Notes: generated by a model from the sequence alone, not told the origin. A stretch of DNA of 64,000 nucleotides from Rhexocercosporidium sp. MPI-PUGE-AT-0058 (GCA_020746875.1 JAGTJL010000001.1:1178001-1242000); one strand, 5' to 3'. Positions 11,111 to 23,765 are shown, counted from the first letter of the stretch. Program-made: numbers and translations.

Positions 11111-12121
11111 GATTGCGGTTGTAGTATCGAATGCGAAAGATTTGAAAATTCGAGAGAGGACGGTGAAGTAGACAAGGAAGCAAGAGAGAGAGAGAGAGAG
11201 GGAGAGGGTGAGTCTTTCATGCCACCCAAGAAAATTTAGGTATGAGCGGGTTAGTGACCCCTCACTCGACAGGGGCTGGCTGTACGTAGGATTAAGTGGC
11301 CGATTTTGGCGAGTCGCCGGAGTGCGAAGTTGTCGCGTTTTTACTTACAATCGTCTAATAAATACTTATAGAAAAAAAGGCTAAAAAACTTACTCCCTAC
11401 TTTTAGAGTATCGATAAAGACAGATTGGATTTTGATTCATTTTGTGCTGTAAAAATCCGTGGTGAGTACTTTACTTCTGATGTTCCGCACGTGCTTCTAT
11501 CGGCCACTTAATTCTCCCACGTATAGAGGGGTCCGCCGATCGCGCGGGGGGCACATGACTGGCTGATTGACTGGGGCTGCATTTTGGCTCGAAACTCCAC
11601 CAGACGTGGTGGGGGAAATTAGAAATAATTGAAGGCATATTTTGACCTTTGTAAAACCGGCCTTTGAATGTATAACTATCATATTTGTCAAGGATCCAAA
11701 GTTTTCATGTGCCGTGCAAAAGGAAAGAAAGGTAAACATCACTCACTAGAAGCACTTTAAAGTCAGACTGATCTTTACTCCAGCCACCCTCGACACAAAT
11801 TGCCCCACTACCCAATTTCTCTTTCTATTCCAAAAACAAAACACAAGGATTGGGGATGTCGAAAATCTCAGGAGGTTGAACGTCGATTCGTTCCTGTCAC
11901 TAGAAACATTCTGTGCCGTGCAGGACTCCTACAAATTGCAACTGTAATCTGTAATGAAGAGGGGTCGGGCTGCTTAGGCGAGGCGAGAACAACTTGCTAG
12001 GGGCAGCTCCTAGATTCGACTCCCAGTCTTCGCATTGTAGCTTCATCATGTAAGACAACAGGGTATCATTGCAACTAGACAGTACATTTCTTCACCAGCA
12101 CCGCCCAGCTTCCTCCATCCT
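11111..12121. other. Gene-free interval upstream of SHM2
   Basis: Contains an AG-repeat tract (about 11180-11205) in the SHM2 leader, a short AT-rich patch at 11341-11420, and the 3' side of RPA34. No gene or RNA supported. Confidence 0.5.
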
Positions 12122-13802
12122 TCATTCCGGACTGCCCTTCTGTCTCTTGGCGTCCTTGTGCTTCAGTTTCTTCATCTTATTCCATCGCTCCTCCGCTGTC
12201 AATTTTGTATCCGTAGCTTGTGTTGAATCCTTGGGTGGCAAAGGATGGCCAGATGAGGGAGTCATGGACGAGCTGTGATACTCTTCGGTAGGTTTTGACT
12301 TCTTAGAAGATGATCTGGAGTGGTGTAAACCTGTTTTGGCAGCTGAGGGCTGGGAGAATGTCAGTGGTGCGGGAGGGGGGATTGGGGTCGTTGAGACCAG
12401 GTGTCTTGGTGGCGTCTTAGGTCGTAGAGGTAGCGGTGGTTTTATGTTCTCCTGGTCTTCAGTTGACACTGATGGATTGTCTGCCAGCTTTCTCTGAGAT
12501 TCGGTCTGCTTTTTCTTCAATCGTTTTAGCTCTCTGTGGTCAATACTACTCATTGCGCTGGACGAACTGTGCTTTGATTTCTTCTCTCCTCCTTCACTGT
12601 GCTTCCGTTTCTTCTCCTTCTTCGAGGTAATATCTGACGAAGACGTCACGATGTCGGGATGTGGTCTTGATGGTAGTGCTGGGCTTTCCGCCATCTCCTC
12701 GTCGGAATCAGTTGTTTCACTACCAGACTTATTGATGCTCTTAGTGTTCGACACCGAACGATGGGTCGTGGATACTACATCCTCCATTTCCTCATCCGAA
12801 GAGCTCGAGCCAATCGTACCAGGTCCAGCAGCTCCAAAGCCAATTGGATGGAACCGCATCTTCAGTCCTCGAGGTTGTTGTCGGACAGGCTTTCTCGCCG
12901 GGATAGTTGCTCTGCCAGGGTTGGCTGCTGTTGGATCTTGGGCTATTTGTTGAAGATGAAAAACTTGATCAATTGACTTTGAAGCTTCTTGAGGGTCAGT
13001 TAAGGACGTCCTGAAGGACAGTCATGAATTCTTACCAGCTTTGTAACCTGCATCTGAGCTAGGTACCATGATTCTAGTGTATGCCGTGTCCTCAACCGAG
13101 TCCTTTATGAATCCATAATCATTACCATCATGTGTCAAGACAGACTTGCCATTCGTCGCGTCCAAGAGGGACATTGCCTTAATTGACGAAATCGGCACTG
13201 AAGCTGGCGCTGTGAAATACCAGATCTGTTTTCCTTCCAAACTTGACTTCTTCAACATTTGTGATGCCTTTAAAGTTCCATCTGGGGATGCTAGGTCGAA
13301 TCCGGGAGGGGGTCTGTACGGTGGAGGAGCCTGGAAAGAGACAGTTTTGGTTGCAGGCTGTTTTGCTAGTTGCCTGGAGTAATTAGCATCGATCACAGCA
13401 GAATTCAGGCTTCCAAGATCTCACTTACTTAGTAGGCTCGATAGCTACCGGAGCTGTCTGAGTACCATCTTCAGAGTCTTCCTCGTCCTCGCTGCTCTCG
13501 TCGCTCTCTGCACTCTCGCCTTCACTTGAGCTGCTGCTTCCCGCAGGTGCAGGCATTTTGCGATTGGCTTTAGATTCAGCTTTGGACTGATTCGCAGATG
13601 GTAACGATTCATCGCTATCTGAGCCTTCATCTGAATCCTCATCTGCAGCTTCATCCTTCTCAATTTCCTCTTCGTCACTGTCTTGAACGAACTCTTCACT
13701 TTTGTACGCTGCAGGTGCGGGGGACTTTTTCGAAACGTTTTTGGCCTTCGTAGATTTATCCCTTTTCCCGGAATCTCGGGATTTTGATTTCGAAGAAGCC
13801 AT
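12122..13802 (-). CDS. RPA34: RNA polymerase I subunit Rpa34 (A34.5/PAF49 family)
   Basis: Subunit of the A49-A34.5 heterodimer of RNA polymerase I, which transcribes rDNA. Exons 13802-13429, 13373-13036 and 12942-12122 give 510 residues, the long form found in filamentous fungi. The N-terminus (MASSKSKSRDSGKRDK) is basic, then strongly acidic with SDEEE and EDEEDSED runs. The conserved dimerisation region spans exon 2: PPPYRPPPGFDLA, EGKQIWYFTAPASVPISSI and TRIMVPSSDAGYKA. The C-terminus is Ser-rich, Lys-rich and low-complexity, as usual for the A34.5 tail. An upstream in-frame ATG at 13925 exists, but starting there would consume half of the 226 bp promoter shared with GRC3. Confidence 0.85.
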
Positions 13803-14000
13803 CTTGACTGAAATTGTCTGCGAGGGTTGCGAAGGAACTTGGTATGTGAACTTGGTCTCAATCGCGACCTCCCACGAAGTGGAGCTTGAGGCAACTTTTT
13901 TTTTGGTCGGCTCGGAAGAACTCACGGGCCGCCGTCGACGATCTCAGCCTTGTGCCTTTTGTAATTTTGATATTGACTTCACTACATTTGAATTATCACG

Positions 14001-14008
14001 AAATTTTT
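14001..14008. promoter_or_regulatory. RRPE-like element between RPA34 and GRC3
   Basis: AAATTTTT, the reverse complement of the RRPE core AAAAATTT that marks ribosome-biogenesis promoters in yeasts. It lies 21 bp before the GRC3 ATG, in the 226 bp promoter shared with RPA34. AT-rich octamers are common, so this is suggestive only. Confidence 0.3.
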
Positions 14009-14028
14009 TGTTTTCTTTTGTTTTAGCA

Positions 14029-16542
14029 ATGTCTTCAAGTAAAAAGCGGAAATTGGAAGCAGCACCAAAAAAACCTCGTAAGTACTCAAATTTCTCGTAA
14101 CAGACTATTTGTTAAACTTCAGTAGAATTAAGTGCCTTTGCCGCCAGACAGGTCTTGAAGAGCAAAACAAGCAGTCCAAAAAGTCCTGCAAGACAGATCG
14201 AATCATCAGCTTTTTCAGATTCCACTACCCTCTTAAATCCGAAAACTCAAAACCTAGAGAGTACCATCAGATCAGATTCGCAAAATGTTCTTGGAGACAT
14301 CACGCCACAGAATGGCACAGCCTCGGGTGCTGGTGGAACCACCCTTAGCCTCAATGAAGAAGGTCAATTCACTCCGTATGATTCTCATTCCGGCATCGTG
14401 ATCTTTGATACTGACGGGTTATAGGTTCGAATCACGTGCGGGCTCCCTAGAGGTTTGGCCTCAGCGGCCAGCTATACCACTGTCATCCTTCAAGCCAACC
14501 AAACGCAACCTGAAGGACCTTGGAGCTGGCGCTGTTCAAGTCAAACTAGCTCCTGGCGAGGTATATTGTGCCAGTATTCAGAACGTCCTCGGCTAACTCT
14601 TTCAGCGTCTAGTTATTGTTGGCCAGTATGAGCTCTGCGTCAAAGAAGGCCAAATCACTTTAATGGGCTCAACTCTCCAGCCCTCAAAAAATTCATACCG
14701 AGTCTCTGCAGCCTCTTCTCACTCATTGCCGGTCATTAGATGCTTGTCAACTGATATCAACTCAGCCGAAATTGTGCTTCGCAACTGGAAAAATGGACTG
14801 GAAGATCTAGAGAAGCTGTCACCACTTTTCGGTAGATTATGGAACTCCCACTCTGGACCATTGGGAGTCGAATACGAAGCCTTGCTGCCGAGGTTTCAAA
14901 ACAGTACATTTAGGGTCGTAAGTGAAATGTACCAAGTTTGTTCTGTTCAAACACTAAATTTAAGTAGCTGTTCTCATCTAAGCTTGACTTACAGACCGGC
15001 TATCTGCAACCTCTGGTCTCTCCTCCAGAATGGAACTTGCTCCTCTCCAAGGTATCAGAACCAGCAGAGAAGAAGCGAGTCATCATGGTCTGCGGACCTA
15101 AGTCCTCGGGCAAATCAACATTTACAAAATTGCTATGCAACAGACTTCTCTCGGAAATAAACGGAAGTACTATTTCACCACAAGGCATCGCACTGCTAGA
15201 CCTAGACCCTGGGCAGCCCGAATACTCACCACCCGGACAGCTAGCTCTCGTCCACGTCCAAGACCTCAATTTCGGGACTCCATTCTCACATCCCGTCCCA
15301 TGCGAGAAGAGCAGGATAATCCGTGCCCACTCAATTGCTTCGACATCCCCATCTTCGGACCCTAGTCTATACATGATCTGCGCCCTCGATCTCTTCTCCC
15401 ACTACCGAGCCATGGGCTCCGCAGGACGTGATTGTCCTCTGATAATCAACACTCCCGGATGGGTCTTTGGTACCGGCTTGGAAATTCTAGTCGATTTGAT
15501 AGGCAGAATGAAACCCACAGAAGTCATATATATGTCTCAGGAAGGTCCCCCAGAAGTCGTCGACACGCTCAAACAAGCAACGGTGTTGACACCACTCCTC
15601 ACTCTCCCGTCGCAGGTTAGCGAGTACACGACTCGAACAGCAGCTCATCTCCGGACTATGCAAGCGATGTCCTACTTCCATCTGAATACAAAGAACACCA
15701 AGAGTTTGAACTGGAATGGCAAACCTCTCACTTCAGTACCACCCTGGGAAGTACGATACTCAGGAGAAGATCCTGGGATTCTAGGCGTGTTGTGCTACGG
15801 AGAACAGCCACCCCCAGAACTTCTCGCAGAGACCATCAATGGTTCCCTCGTAGCAGTTGTTGTAATCGACGACATGTCCGCAATACCCGGCCGCGCCAAC
15901 GATCAAGAAGAGGGCTACGCAGGAAGTCCAACCCAAGACAACCATTTTGATACTGAGATCCGAGTCCTCGATCATTCGCACGAACCACGGCGGATTGAAG
16001 AACCGCGGATTCTACCAACACCAACTGAACATATCCCTTATTTCAATCCAGCTAATGCCATCACACTCGATCCGAGATATTCGCATTCGATTGGCATTGC
16101 TTTTGTTCGCGGTATTGATATCCGTAGACGCAGACTGCAGCTCTTGACCCCAATTCTGCCAAGTATAATTGAAGAGATCAATGAGTCTGGGAAGAAAATA
16201 GTGCTCATTAGCGGGAAATTGGATACACCTGGATGGGCGTATACCGAAGAATTGAATATGAAGATTTCACAGGACAAGTTGGCCGAGAAGCTAGTCGTAG
16301 GATCGGCGAGCATTGAAGAGGAGGATGTAGAGGACGAGGACATGGATGATGTAGAGATGGATGCCGCTGAGGTTGGAGATGGCACGAACTTGGAGGACTT
16401 AGACGGGCAACGGAATGCTGGAGATGGGTTCCAAGATGCGCCTTGGGTTGAGAGACTGGATGGATCGAAAGGCAGGGGAGTGGGGTCGAGAGTATGGAGG
16501 GTAAGAAGAGATTTGGGGAGAGTGGGAGATGGAGGCGAGTGA
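14029..16542 (+). CDS. GRC3: Polynucleotide 5'-hydroxyl kinase Grc3
   Basis: Grc3 phosphorylates the 5'-OH of RNA and works with Las1 in ITS2 pre-rRNA cleavage; it also acts in RNA polymerase I termination. Five exons, 14029-14077, 14126-14375, 14425-14560, 14606-14917 and 14995-16542, give 764 residues. The Walker A motif GPKSSGKST lies at about residues 283-291; LLDLDPGQPEYSPPGQ and INTPGWVFGTG are further signatures of the Clp1/Grc3 fold. The N-terminus is basic and disordered and the C-terminus has an acidic stretch (EEDVEDEDMDDVEMD). Every junction is confirmed by phase; the intron at 14376-14424 has the branch sequence TACTGAC. Divergent from RPA34. Confidence 0.93.
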
Positions 16543-16839
16543 GTATCCACATGGAGATATGTTGTAGTTGATACCCCTACAGCCATGCTATGCTCATTTG
16601 GACGGTATTGCACCATTTCCCTTCATGAGCAAGCCAGATCGTATTAGTGAATGGAAAAGATGATAATGGTTCTTTATAATGCTTGTAATTGTATCCCAAA
16701 TTTCTACATCGATATTATACAGGGCCCTGCGCTTGTAGCATAGCATCATACCCTCCCTCCCATTCATGTAGCAAACCAGCAAGCCAGCCAATCAACCACT
16801 CCACGACGCCAGAATAACAGTGACAAAGCAAGCAAGATT

Positions 16840-19734
16840 TTACAATGCCTTCACGCTCTGAAAGAACGGATTCGCCAATAACTTCTCGTCCCCTTTCACT
16901 AACTCCAGCATCTTACTTGTCATCTCCTCCTTACTCAGATTCTTCCCTTCACATTCCTCTTTCCATTTCAGTAGTACATCCTTCAGTAACGCACTGCCTT
17001 CTTCGACATCTTCTTTCCCATACTTGATGGCCTGACCTTCGTGCTTACTCGTGAAGTCCTCAAGCTCATCTGCTTTTCGCTTGGCCATGTTGACGACCTT
17101 CTCTGGGAAGCGAACTAGTTCGGCGACGTGGATACCGAAACTCTGGTCGCAGACACCTTCTTCGACTTTGTAGAGCAGCGTGACTTCTCTCTTTGCTTTG
17201 CCATTGTCATCAATGTGTGCGACGACGTGTAGATTCTGGACTTGGGGATACTGATCTACCAGCGCAGTGAGTTCGTGGAAATGAGTAGCAAACATCGAGA
17301 AGCAACCGATCTCCTTGACGATGTGCTCTGAAATTGCCCATGCCAGACCGAAGCCGTCATATGTGCTAGTACCGCGACCAAGCTCGTCGATGATGATGAG
17401 AGATTCCGAGGTGGCGGATTTGAGGATGTTTGCCGTTTCGAGCATTTCTGCCATGAATGTTGACACCCCCTTAAGCTGGGAATCGCTGGCTCCAACTCGG
17501 GCAAGTATACAGTCGAAGATGGTAAGCTCTGCTTCGTCACAGGGAACAAAGCAGCCAATTTGAGCCATCAAGGCAATGACGCCAATTTGACGGATGTATG
17601 TTGACTTACCACCCATATTGGGACCTATGTGAGTTAGTAAACAAGGTTTGAGATACAGAACCGATTTTGCAAACCTGTGATAATCAAAAATTCGGATGAT
17701 TTCCTCTCCAGAGTCACATCGTTGGTGATGAATTGAATATCGTCCTGCATCTCCATGCAGGGGTGTCGTGCTTCCTTCAATATAGTATTCCCTTCGCCTC
17801 GGGGGTGTATCTTAGGTCGAACATATGAAGTTGGCGCATGAACAGAGCAATGTGCGAAGCTGATGATTACATCCATATGTGCTAAAACGCCAGCCAGAAG
17901 TTCCAGCACCGGGCAGTATGAAGCTGCTACGCTTACGACCTCATTGACCAGACTGCTCTGTGTTCGATTGTAGTTCTCAGAGAGCTGGTCAAACTCTCGC
18001 CGAATACTTTGCAGCTTTTGTGTTGTGAAGTAGACACCATTCTTCTGTGTCGAGCACTCTTGGTACTGCTTCTTGTTTCGAATACACGCCGCTTCGGTTC
18101 TTGTGAGACGCATGCACCAACCGTGGACTTTGTGGTTTTCCAAAAAGAGCTTCTTGTCAATTTCTTGGCCAAGATCTTTGCTGGCGTTTCTGTGCTCCTG
18201 GTCCATCTCAACCCTCATCTTGTCGAGTTTCTTCCTAATGATCCGGAGCCCATCGTCGAATTCGGGCTTGATGATATACTCGTGATTCTCTGCAGCATTA
18301 AGGTCGACAGTTGTCTCGACCATTTCTTGCAACTTGGCGAGACTGTCCAAGTACTCTCGAAGCTTTGAAGTGTATGTTTCTTCGAGAGGATCACGATATT
18401 TCTCGTCCATCACCCCTTCCAGGGTACCGATAATGCCGGGGAGACGGGTGACCATTTGCCATGCTCGGACAACATCTTCAAGGCTTGCCATTTTTCGCTG
18501 GAACCTTTTCGACAAACGGTAAAGATCTGGAATTTGTCTCAAGTGCTCCTCCTGCATGGTTTGTCGCAATTCAGAGTCCTCGACAAATGCTTCGACAAGC
18601 TGCTGCCTTTTCTCAATTTCATCTTTACTCATCAATGGTTGCTTCAACCATTGGGCAAGAAGACGACTTCCCACTGGAGTTTTGCAATGGTTCAAGAGCC
18701 CGTATACTGACATCGTCTTTGCACCATCTCTGGGGCCCGGCATCAGATTCAAAGCCTTCAGCGCCGCGGCATCAAGCTTCATGAACTGGGAAAGATCATG
18801 CTGATACAATTGATACTGTCCAAAGTTTTCGGGATCATGCATTACTCCCAGATACTTGATGAGGGCAGCCGCAGAGCCCATGGCAAGTTTCAGGTCGGTC
18901 TGTGGCAGAGTACCCGCGGCTTTTTCGTCCTTCAGAAGCCTGGCTAAGTCCTGGTCGATGTCCTTGGTGCCGAAGTCGCCACCTGCTCGTTCGGAAATAG
19001 CAATACCACAGCTGTCGATGATAGCTTTCAGCTTGTTCATCTCAACATCTTTATCCGATTTATCCACCTGAATCAAACACTCCTTGACTCCCAGCTGAAT
19101 AAGGAGGGACTCAAAGTTCGAGTATAAATCGTTGTCGAGGAACTCCGAGACGCCCAATTCCCTCACACTGGCATCTGCGAAGCAAACTCCAACATTCCTT
19201 GCCTCGGAGGCCTTTGCAGACACTTTGACTGCCAAGATGATTGGAGCCGCCTCGAATTGTCCCCCCAATTCTTCCTCAATATCTTGTAGATTTCCAGGCG
19301 ATGCTTGCTTGATGACTTTCCAGTTCAACTTGCCAGAGTTCCCCCATACTTCGATTCTCATTCCCAGACGGAAGAGGGCTTCTCGAAGGAAGTTTCTGTA
19401 GACTGTAATGGTCATCGTGACTGAAGGAAGGCCGGTTGAATCATTCTTGCCTAACTGTCGTAGAACGGAGGTTGTTTTGTAAACCTAATAGCCGTTAGTT
19501 ACAAGACCGTTGGGATCATTGAGCAGGCTTACTGTGCGGGCAATGAAAGAAGCGTCATCCCCATGTGCAGTATACCAGTCACCGCGATCAAAGACTCTTA
19601 TTGTCTCATCATCTTTTGCTGGTAGAGACTTGAAGAATTTGATAAATCCGCCTTCATCGTCAACCTGCAAAGGTTAGCAAAGCTTCGGGATGACGGTCGT
19701 TCAAGCATACCTTTAGTTCTGGGCGAGACGACAT
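16840..19734 (-). CDS. MSH2: DNA mismatch repair protein MSH2
   Basis: MutS homologue; with MSH6 or MSH3 recognises mispairs and loops. Exons 19734-19711, 19664-19533, 19484-17675 and 17624-16840 join to 916 residues, close to the family's 930-940. The first exon is only 24 nt (MSSRPELK). [29 protein letters not shown] is the mismatch-binding domain (read as FIKFFKSL and [13 protein letters not shown]). The ATPase has Walker [10 protein letters not shown] near residue 656, Walker [18 protein letters not shown] and the ATHFHELT switch. It ends QSVKAL. Convergent with GRC3 (297 bp gap) and divergent from TRM10. Confidence 0.97.
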
Positions 19735-19994
19735 GTTGAATTATTCAAAAAGATTGCTTCACTTGTATAGAATTCGTGTTCAAATCGCAATTCACAAGTT
19801 CCCGGTCATGCTACTTAAAGTGCTTCACGAGAAATCGCGGTCCAGCTTCGGCGACGCGACTGGGAGAGACTAGTCCCCGGTTGGACAGATTCTGCCTGTT
19901 CACCGCCTTTACTCAAAGCCTTGCAGTTCAATAATTATTTGGCAGCTTAACCCCACCACAACCTTACACAACCTGGAGCATCAACAAATGCAAC
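19735..19994. promoter_or_regulatory. Shared promoter of MSH2 and TRM10
   Basis: 260 bp between divergent starts. Contains ACGCGA at 19854-19859 and TCGCGG at about 19835, both CGCG cores resembling MBF/E2F half-sites expected upstream of a replication-linked repair gene. Single degenerate sites, so weak evidence. An upstream ATG at 19988 overlaps the TRM10 start. Confidence 0.35.
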
Positions 19995-21350
19995 ATGGCC
20001 GAATCAGAAGAGCGACCTTCCAAGATTCGCAAGCTCAACTCATCAGATGGGTCGACTGAACCTCTTCAGGCTCTTCAGGGCGATTCGCCAAGGGTGGACC
20101 TTCCGTCCGATCAAGTTGCTCAAGATGATTGCACTGAAGGAGAGGATTCCAAATTCAGCAAGGTTCCTCCTACCACCAATGACTCACCACTATCAAGAAA
20201 CCAACTGAAGAAACTCAGGAAGCGTGAGCAATGGGAAGCTGGCAAGGAGTACCGGAAGGAAAAGCGTAGAATGCTCCACAAGGAGAAGCAAGCTCGCAAA
20301 GCTGAAGCGCGGAAGGAGTTGAACGAGAAGATCGCCAACGGTGAAATTGAGAAACCGGTAGTTTCTAAACCAAAGTACCGTCGACCAACTCAAACTCCCG
20401 TTGCCTTCGTTATGGATTGCGATTTCAACGAGCTCATGGCAGAGAAGGAGCTTATCTCGCTGAGTGCTCAGATCACGAGATCATACGCGGACAACAAATG
20501 CAATCCTTTTCGGGCACACCTAGCTATTAGTTCTTGGGGTGGTCCACTCAAAGACAGATTCGAGAATGTCCTTGCTAGCACCCACCTTAGTTGGAAAGGG
20601 GTCAAATTCTTCGAAGGCGATTTCGTTGCTGCGGCTAGGGAGTTAGATGGATTTATGAGAGGCCCTGAGGGAGGAAAGCTGGCTGGTGCGTTTGCTAAAA
20701 GTGAACCTTCATCTGTTCCTGCCGAAATTGCTGAGGATAGCATCATCCCCGAGATAACGAATTCAAAGCAAGCTCTCGAAATCGATTCCTCCGAAGCTAA
20801 AGCCGCTGACGTTGAAGCGTCCGTAATCAAAGGCGATGAGCCACAGCATTCTATCGTCTATCTCACATCCGATTCTGAGACCACCTTATCTGTTCTATCG
20901 CCTTATACAACCTACATTATTGGCGGTATCGTCGACAAGAACCGGCACAAGGGAATATGCTACAAGAGAGCTGTGGAGCGTGGAATTCCTACAGCGCGTC
21001 TTCCAATTGGCGAATACATGACTATGCAAAGTCGAAGTGTCTTAGCGGTCAATCATGTTGTTGAGATTATGTTAGCGTGGTTGGAGACTGGTGATTGGGG
21101 AGAGGCATTCTTAAAGGTGATTCCTAAAAGGAAGGAGGCTAAGTTAAAGACTAAAGGCAAGGATTCTCAGCCAGTAGATAAGGGAGAGGGTGGTGAGCAG
21201 GGAGAAAGCCAGGATGATGATGATGATGATGATGGAGAAGACCAGGGAGAAGACAATGGAGCCTCACTGAAAGAGGCCAGTGCCAGCCCCGAGGGAGATG
21301 AGACCAATGGTGATAGAGGCACTGCTAGTGCTGCCACTTCTGCTACATGA
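19995..21350 (+). CDS. TRM10: tRNA (guanine(9)-N1)-methyltransferase Trm10
   Basis: SPOUT-class enzyme that methylates N1 of G9 in tRNAs using S-adenosylmethionine. Single exon, 451 residues. N-terminus is disordered, then a Lys/Arg helix (NQLKKLRKREQWEAGKEYRK). The catalytic domain runs from PVAFVMDCDFNELM through HLAISSWGG, HSIVYLTSDSE, YIIGGIVDKNRHKG and ARLPIGEYM to AVNHVVEIMLAW, the standard Trm10 signatures including the catalytic Asp in GGIVDKN. The C-terminal 80 residues are acidic and low-complexity. The ATG at 19995 has A at -3 and G at +4; a weaker ATG seven bases upstream is out of frame. Confidence 0.96.
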   Translation: MAESEERPSKIRKLNSSDGSTEPLQALQGDSPRVDLPSDQVAQDDCTEGEDSKFSKVPPTTNDSPLSRNQLKKLRKREQWEAGKEYRKEKRRMLHKEKQARKAEARKELNEKIANGEIEKPVVSKPKYRRPTQTPVAFVMDCDFNELMAEKELISLSAQITRSYADNKCNPFRAHLAISSWGGPLKDRFENVLASTHLSWKGVKFFEGDFVAAARELDGFMRGPEGGKLAGAFAKSEPSSVPAEIAEDSIIPEITNSKQALEIDSSEAKAADVEASVIKGDEPQHSIVYLTSDSETTLSVLSPYTTYIIGGIVDKNRHKGICYKRAVERGIPTARLPIGEYMTMQSRSVLAVNHVVEIMLAWLETGDWGEAFLKVIPKRKEAKLKTKGKDSQPVDKGEGGEQGESQDDDDDDDGEDQGEDNGASLKEASASPEGDETNGDRGTASAATSAT

Positions 21351-21559
21351 GCTGTACATCAAGTAGGCTGATCTGGCTTACATATATAGTTCTAGAAATT
21401 CGCCGCAAATTGCCATGGATATCATTACTCATAAGTGCATATCATTCTCCTAGTACAGTATGACAGTGCCATTACGTGATCCCATTCATTCATAAGGTAA
21501 GTGTCTCATACGATATATCGTGGTGCCCAAAAACGCCATCCCAGAGAACCAAGCACATC

Positions 21560-22294
21560 TCATCTCTTCTCCCCTTTCCCAACATATGCCTCTGCCTTCT
21601 CAGCCCTCTCCTTCCTCGCGACCGTCTCCGGCATCGTCCTCATCAAGCTCTCCAAACCCTTGACACCCCTCTCCCAGCCCCTCTCAACATCCTCCTGCCT
21701 CTCCAACCTCCCAACCCCCAAATCCGCATGGCCCCTCTCCATCTGCTCCTCTAATCTCGCCAAAACGGCCTCATCAGCCTCCATACCCTCCTTGTACTCT
21801 CTCTTCACATTCTCCGCTACCGCGCCTGGCACCTTCCGTCTCAGCGCCGCAATCTCTTCAATGAGATCTTCTTCCTGACGCGCGAGGTCTTTCGCGCGCT
21901 CGAAGAGTTTCGTGTTAAAAGGCTCGTGCTCTTCGATTTCCAGAATTGGGTTTGTGGATGTGGTTGAGAGGATCGAGGAGAGGAGCTCGGGCGATGGGTT
22001 CATGCCGTTGATGGTTATGTTTTCGGAGGAGGTGCGGAAGACGTTGTTGATGTACTATTCTGCGTTAGCTTGCGGGTTATAATATGCTGGATCCAGGAAA
22101 TAGGTATTGGGGAGTGTGGCAATAAGACCTACTTCATTTACCAACTCCTCGACGCGTTCTCTCATCTTGTCCTCTCCCTCAATGGGCGGCAGGTCCTTGT
22201 CTATCTTCTCGTTTGCAGCGCGTCGCACATTCGAGATGAGGTATTGCAAATCATCTGGAGACTGCAGCTCGATCTTCCTCTGGAATTCCGCCAT
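21560..22294 (-). CDS. MIS14: Kinetochore MIND-complex subunit Mis14/Nsl1
   Basis: Subunit of the Mis12/MIND complex linking CENP-C/CENP-A chromatin to the Ndc80 complex. Exons 22294-22133 and 22054-21560 (intron 78 nt, phase 0) encode 218 residues. The N-terminal LQSPDDLQYLISNVRRAA and KIDKDLPPIEGEDKMRERVEELV are the Mis14 signature; exon 2 begins YINNVFRTSSENITINGMNP. The rest is coiled coil rich in Glu, Arg and Leu, as expected for MIND subunits. The start at 22294 opens with MAEFQRKIEL. Confidence 0.88.
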
Positions 22295-23765
22295 TCTTCT
22301 CTGTGCCCAAGTAACGTCCCTTTCCTTGTAGTGAGCCTGCGACTTTAGTGTGTGTCTTGAATCGGTGATACAATTACTCTCAGTAGGTACGGTACATTCA
22401 AAACTTTCCCATCGCCGGTTGTTTACTTGACATCCCACGCGGCCGCGTCTTGGCAAAACTTTATTTACTAGATAGGCAAGAGAGACCGAGCCCAGCCCTC
22501 CGTATCGCGGAATGCGGGGAGTGCTCTTTGGCGGGGTGACAATTCCATCTCATTGTTTAAATTTGCTACAGCACATATCTCCTAGCCACAAATACAAATA
22601 TACAAGACGAAAACTACATTTACACCGTCCGAAGACTTCACAGGAATACAGAATCCAAGTGGCTGGGAGCTGAACTCTGTAATTCGCCTCCGGGGAAGCA
22701 CATGCAGGAGCTTTCATGCAAGCTGCATGCAATGCACAGCTGGTGGTCTTCTATTTCGATGGGTCCTGCAGCAGTGCTTCACCTCTCGCAACTCACCACG
22801 ATTCCGACAGATGCAGGAAATGGAAAATCCTTTGTGGCCTTGTGCTCGTTTTTCTTTATGTGCTGTTACAGTTACATTGCTTTTGTGCGGGTCGGTCGTG
22901 GAGGTGTCAATCACCACCGTAGTCCTGTGAGCCTTTGTTGTGATGCCTCGGGAGTGGCCGGATTGGAAGGACGATCAGATGATAGCCACTCTACTCGACT
23001 GAACCGCTTTCCCGCCGCTGAGGTCAGATCAAAGGAGATGTTGTACTTTGACTTTTGGATCTGGAACATGTCAAAGTCAAGTCCGAATTGTTCGTGCTTA
23101 AAAACTCAATACCTGGTCTTCCAGTTTGAAGTCTAGCTGTTATTTGATGATTGGCTCGGTGCTGATCGGCCCCAACGCCTTCAACTGAACGAGTGTCTCA
23201 GCATTTTCGGCGGGACCTGCGAACCATGTAATTCAATAGTTGATTCTTGACGGATTCCGTCTAGTTGAACGGAGCAAACAAGTGTCCTGTTGTGTTCAGG
23301 AATGGCGGGTTCGAGTCACAGAAAGCCTCACGAATCTAATTGAACTCTAGGCTGCAGGCTGCCCGCAAGGTGGCTCCCAAATACTGACTCCAAACTCTCG
23401 GAAATGAATCATACAAGCAGACTATCACTCTCAAATCCGGATTCGATTCATTGCTTTGAATGCCAAAGAAGAATTCATTGCAATGACCGAACCAACTAAG
23501 TAGAGAGTGACGCCCAAATAAACCGCCGCAGACTGTAACCCGTAACTTGAGAAAGTGCCCGACTCCAACAACCAATCCAAACCAGCACCGTAATCATAGT
23601 GTTATCATCTAGGCATACGCATTCGTAAACCCGTCCCGAAATACTCCAGTGTCCAAAAAATAACTATCATGGGAATCATATGTTCGTCTCCCTGCGCCAG
23701 CATGTGCATGACCTCGATCCCGGATGTGCAGGCCGTCAACTCCTGAAAGCGGATAAGACAACAAA
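22295..23765. other. Gene-free interval, 1.47 kb
   Basis: Upstream of MIS14 and downstream of the small gene at 23766. Includes short reading frames (for example 22702-23136) without codon bias or recognisable motif. A palindromic cluster of GCATGC/TGCATGC sits near 22705-22735. No RNA gene recognised. Confidence 0.4.

Noticed and set aside
11341..11420. Short AT-rich patch as a transposon remnant
   Set aside because: Only about 80 bp, no terminal repeats, no duplication and no coding remnant.
22702..23136. 144-codon plus-strand frame
   Set aside because: Composition and motifs do not resemble a protein, and overlapping frames are open on the same stretch.
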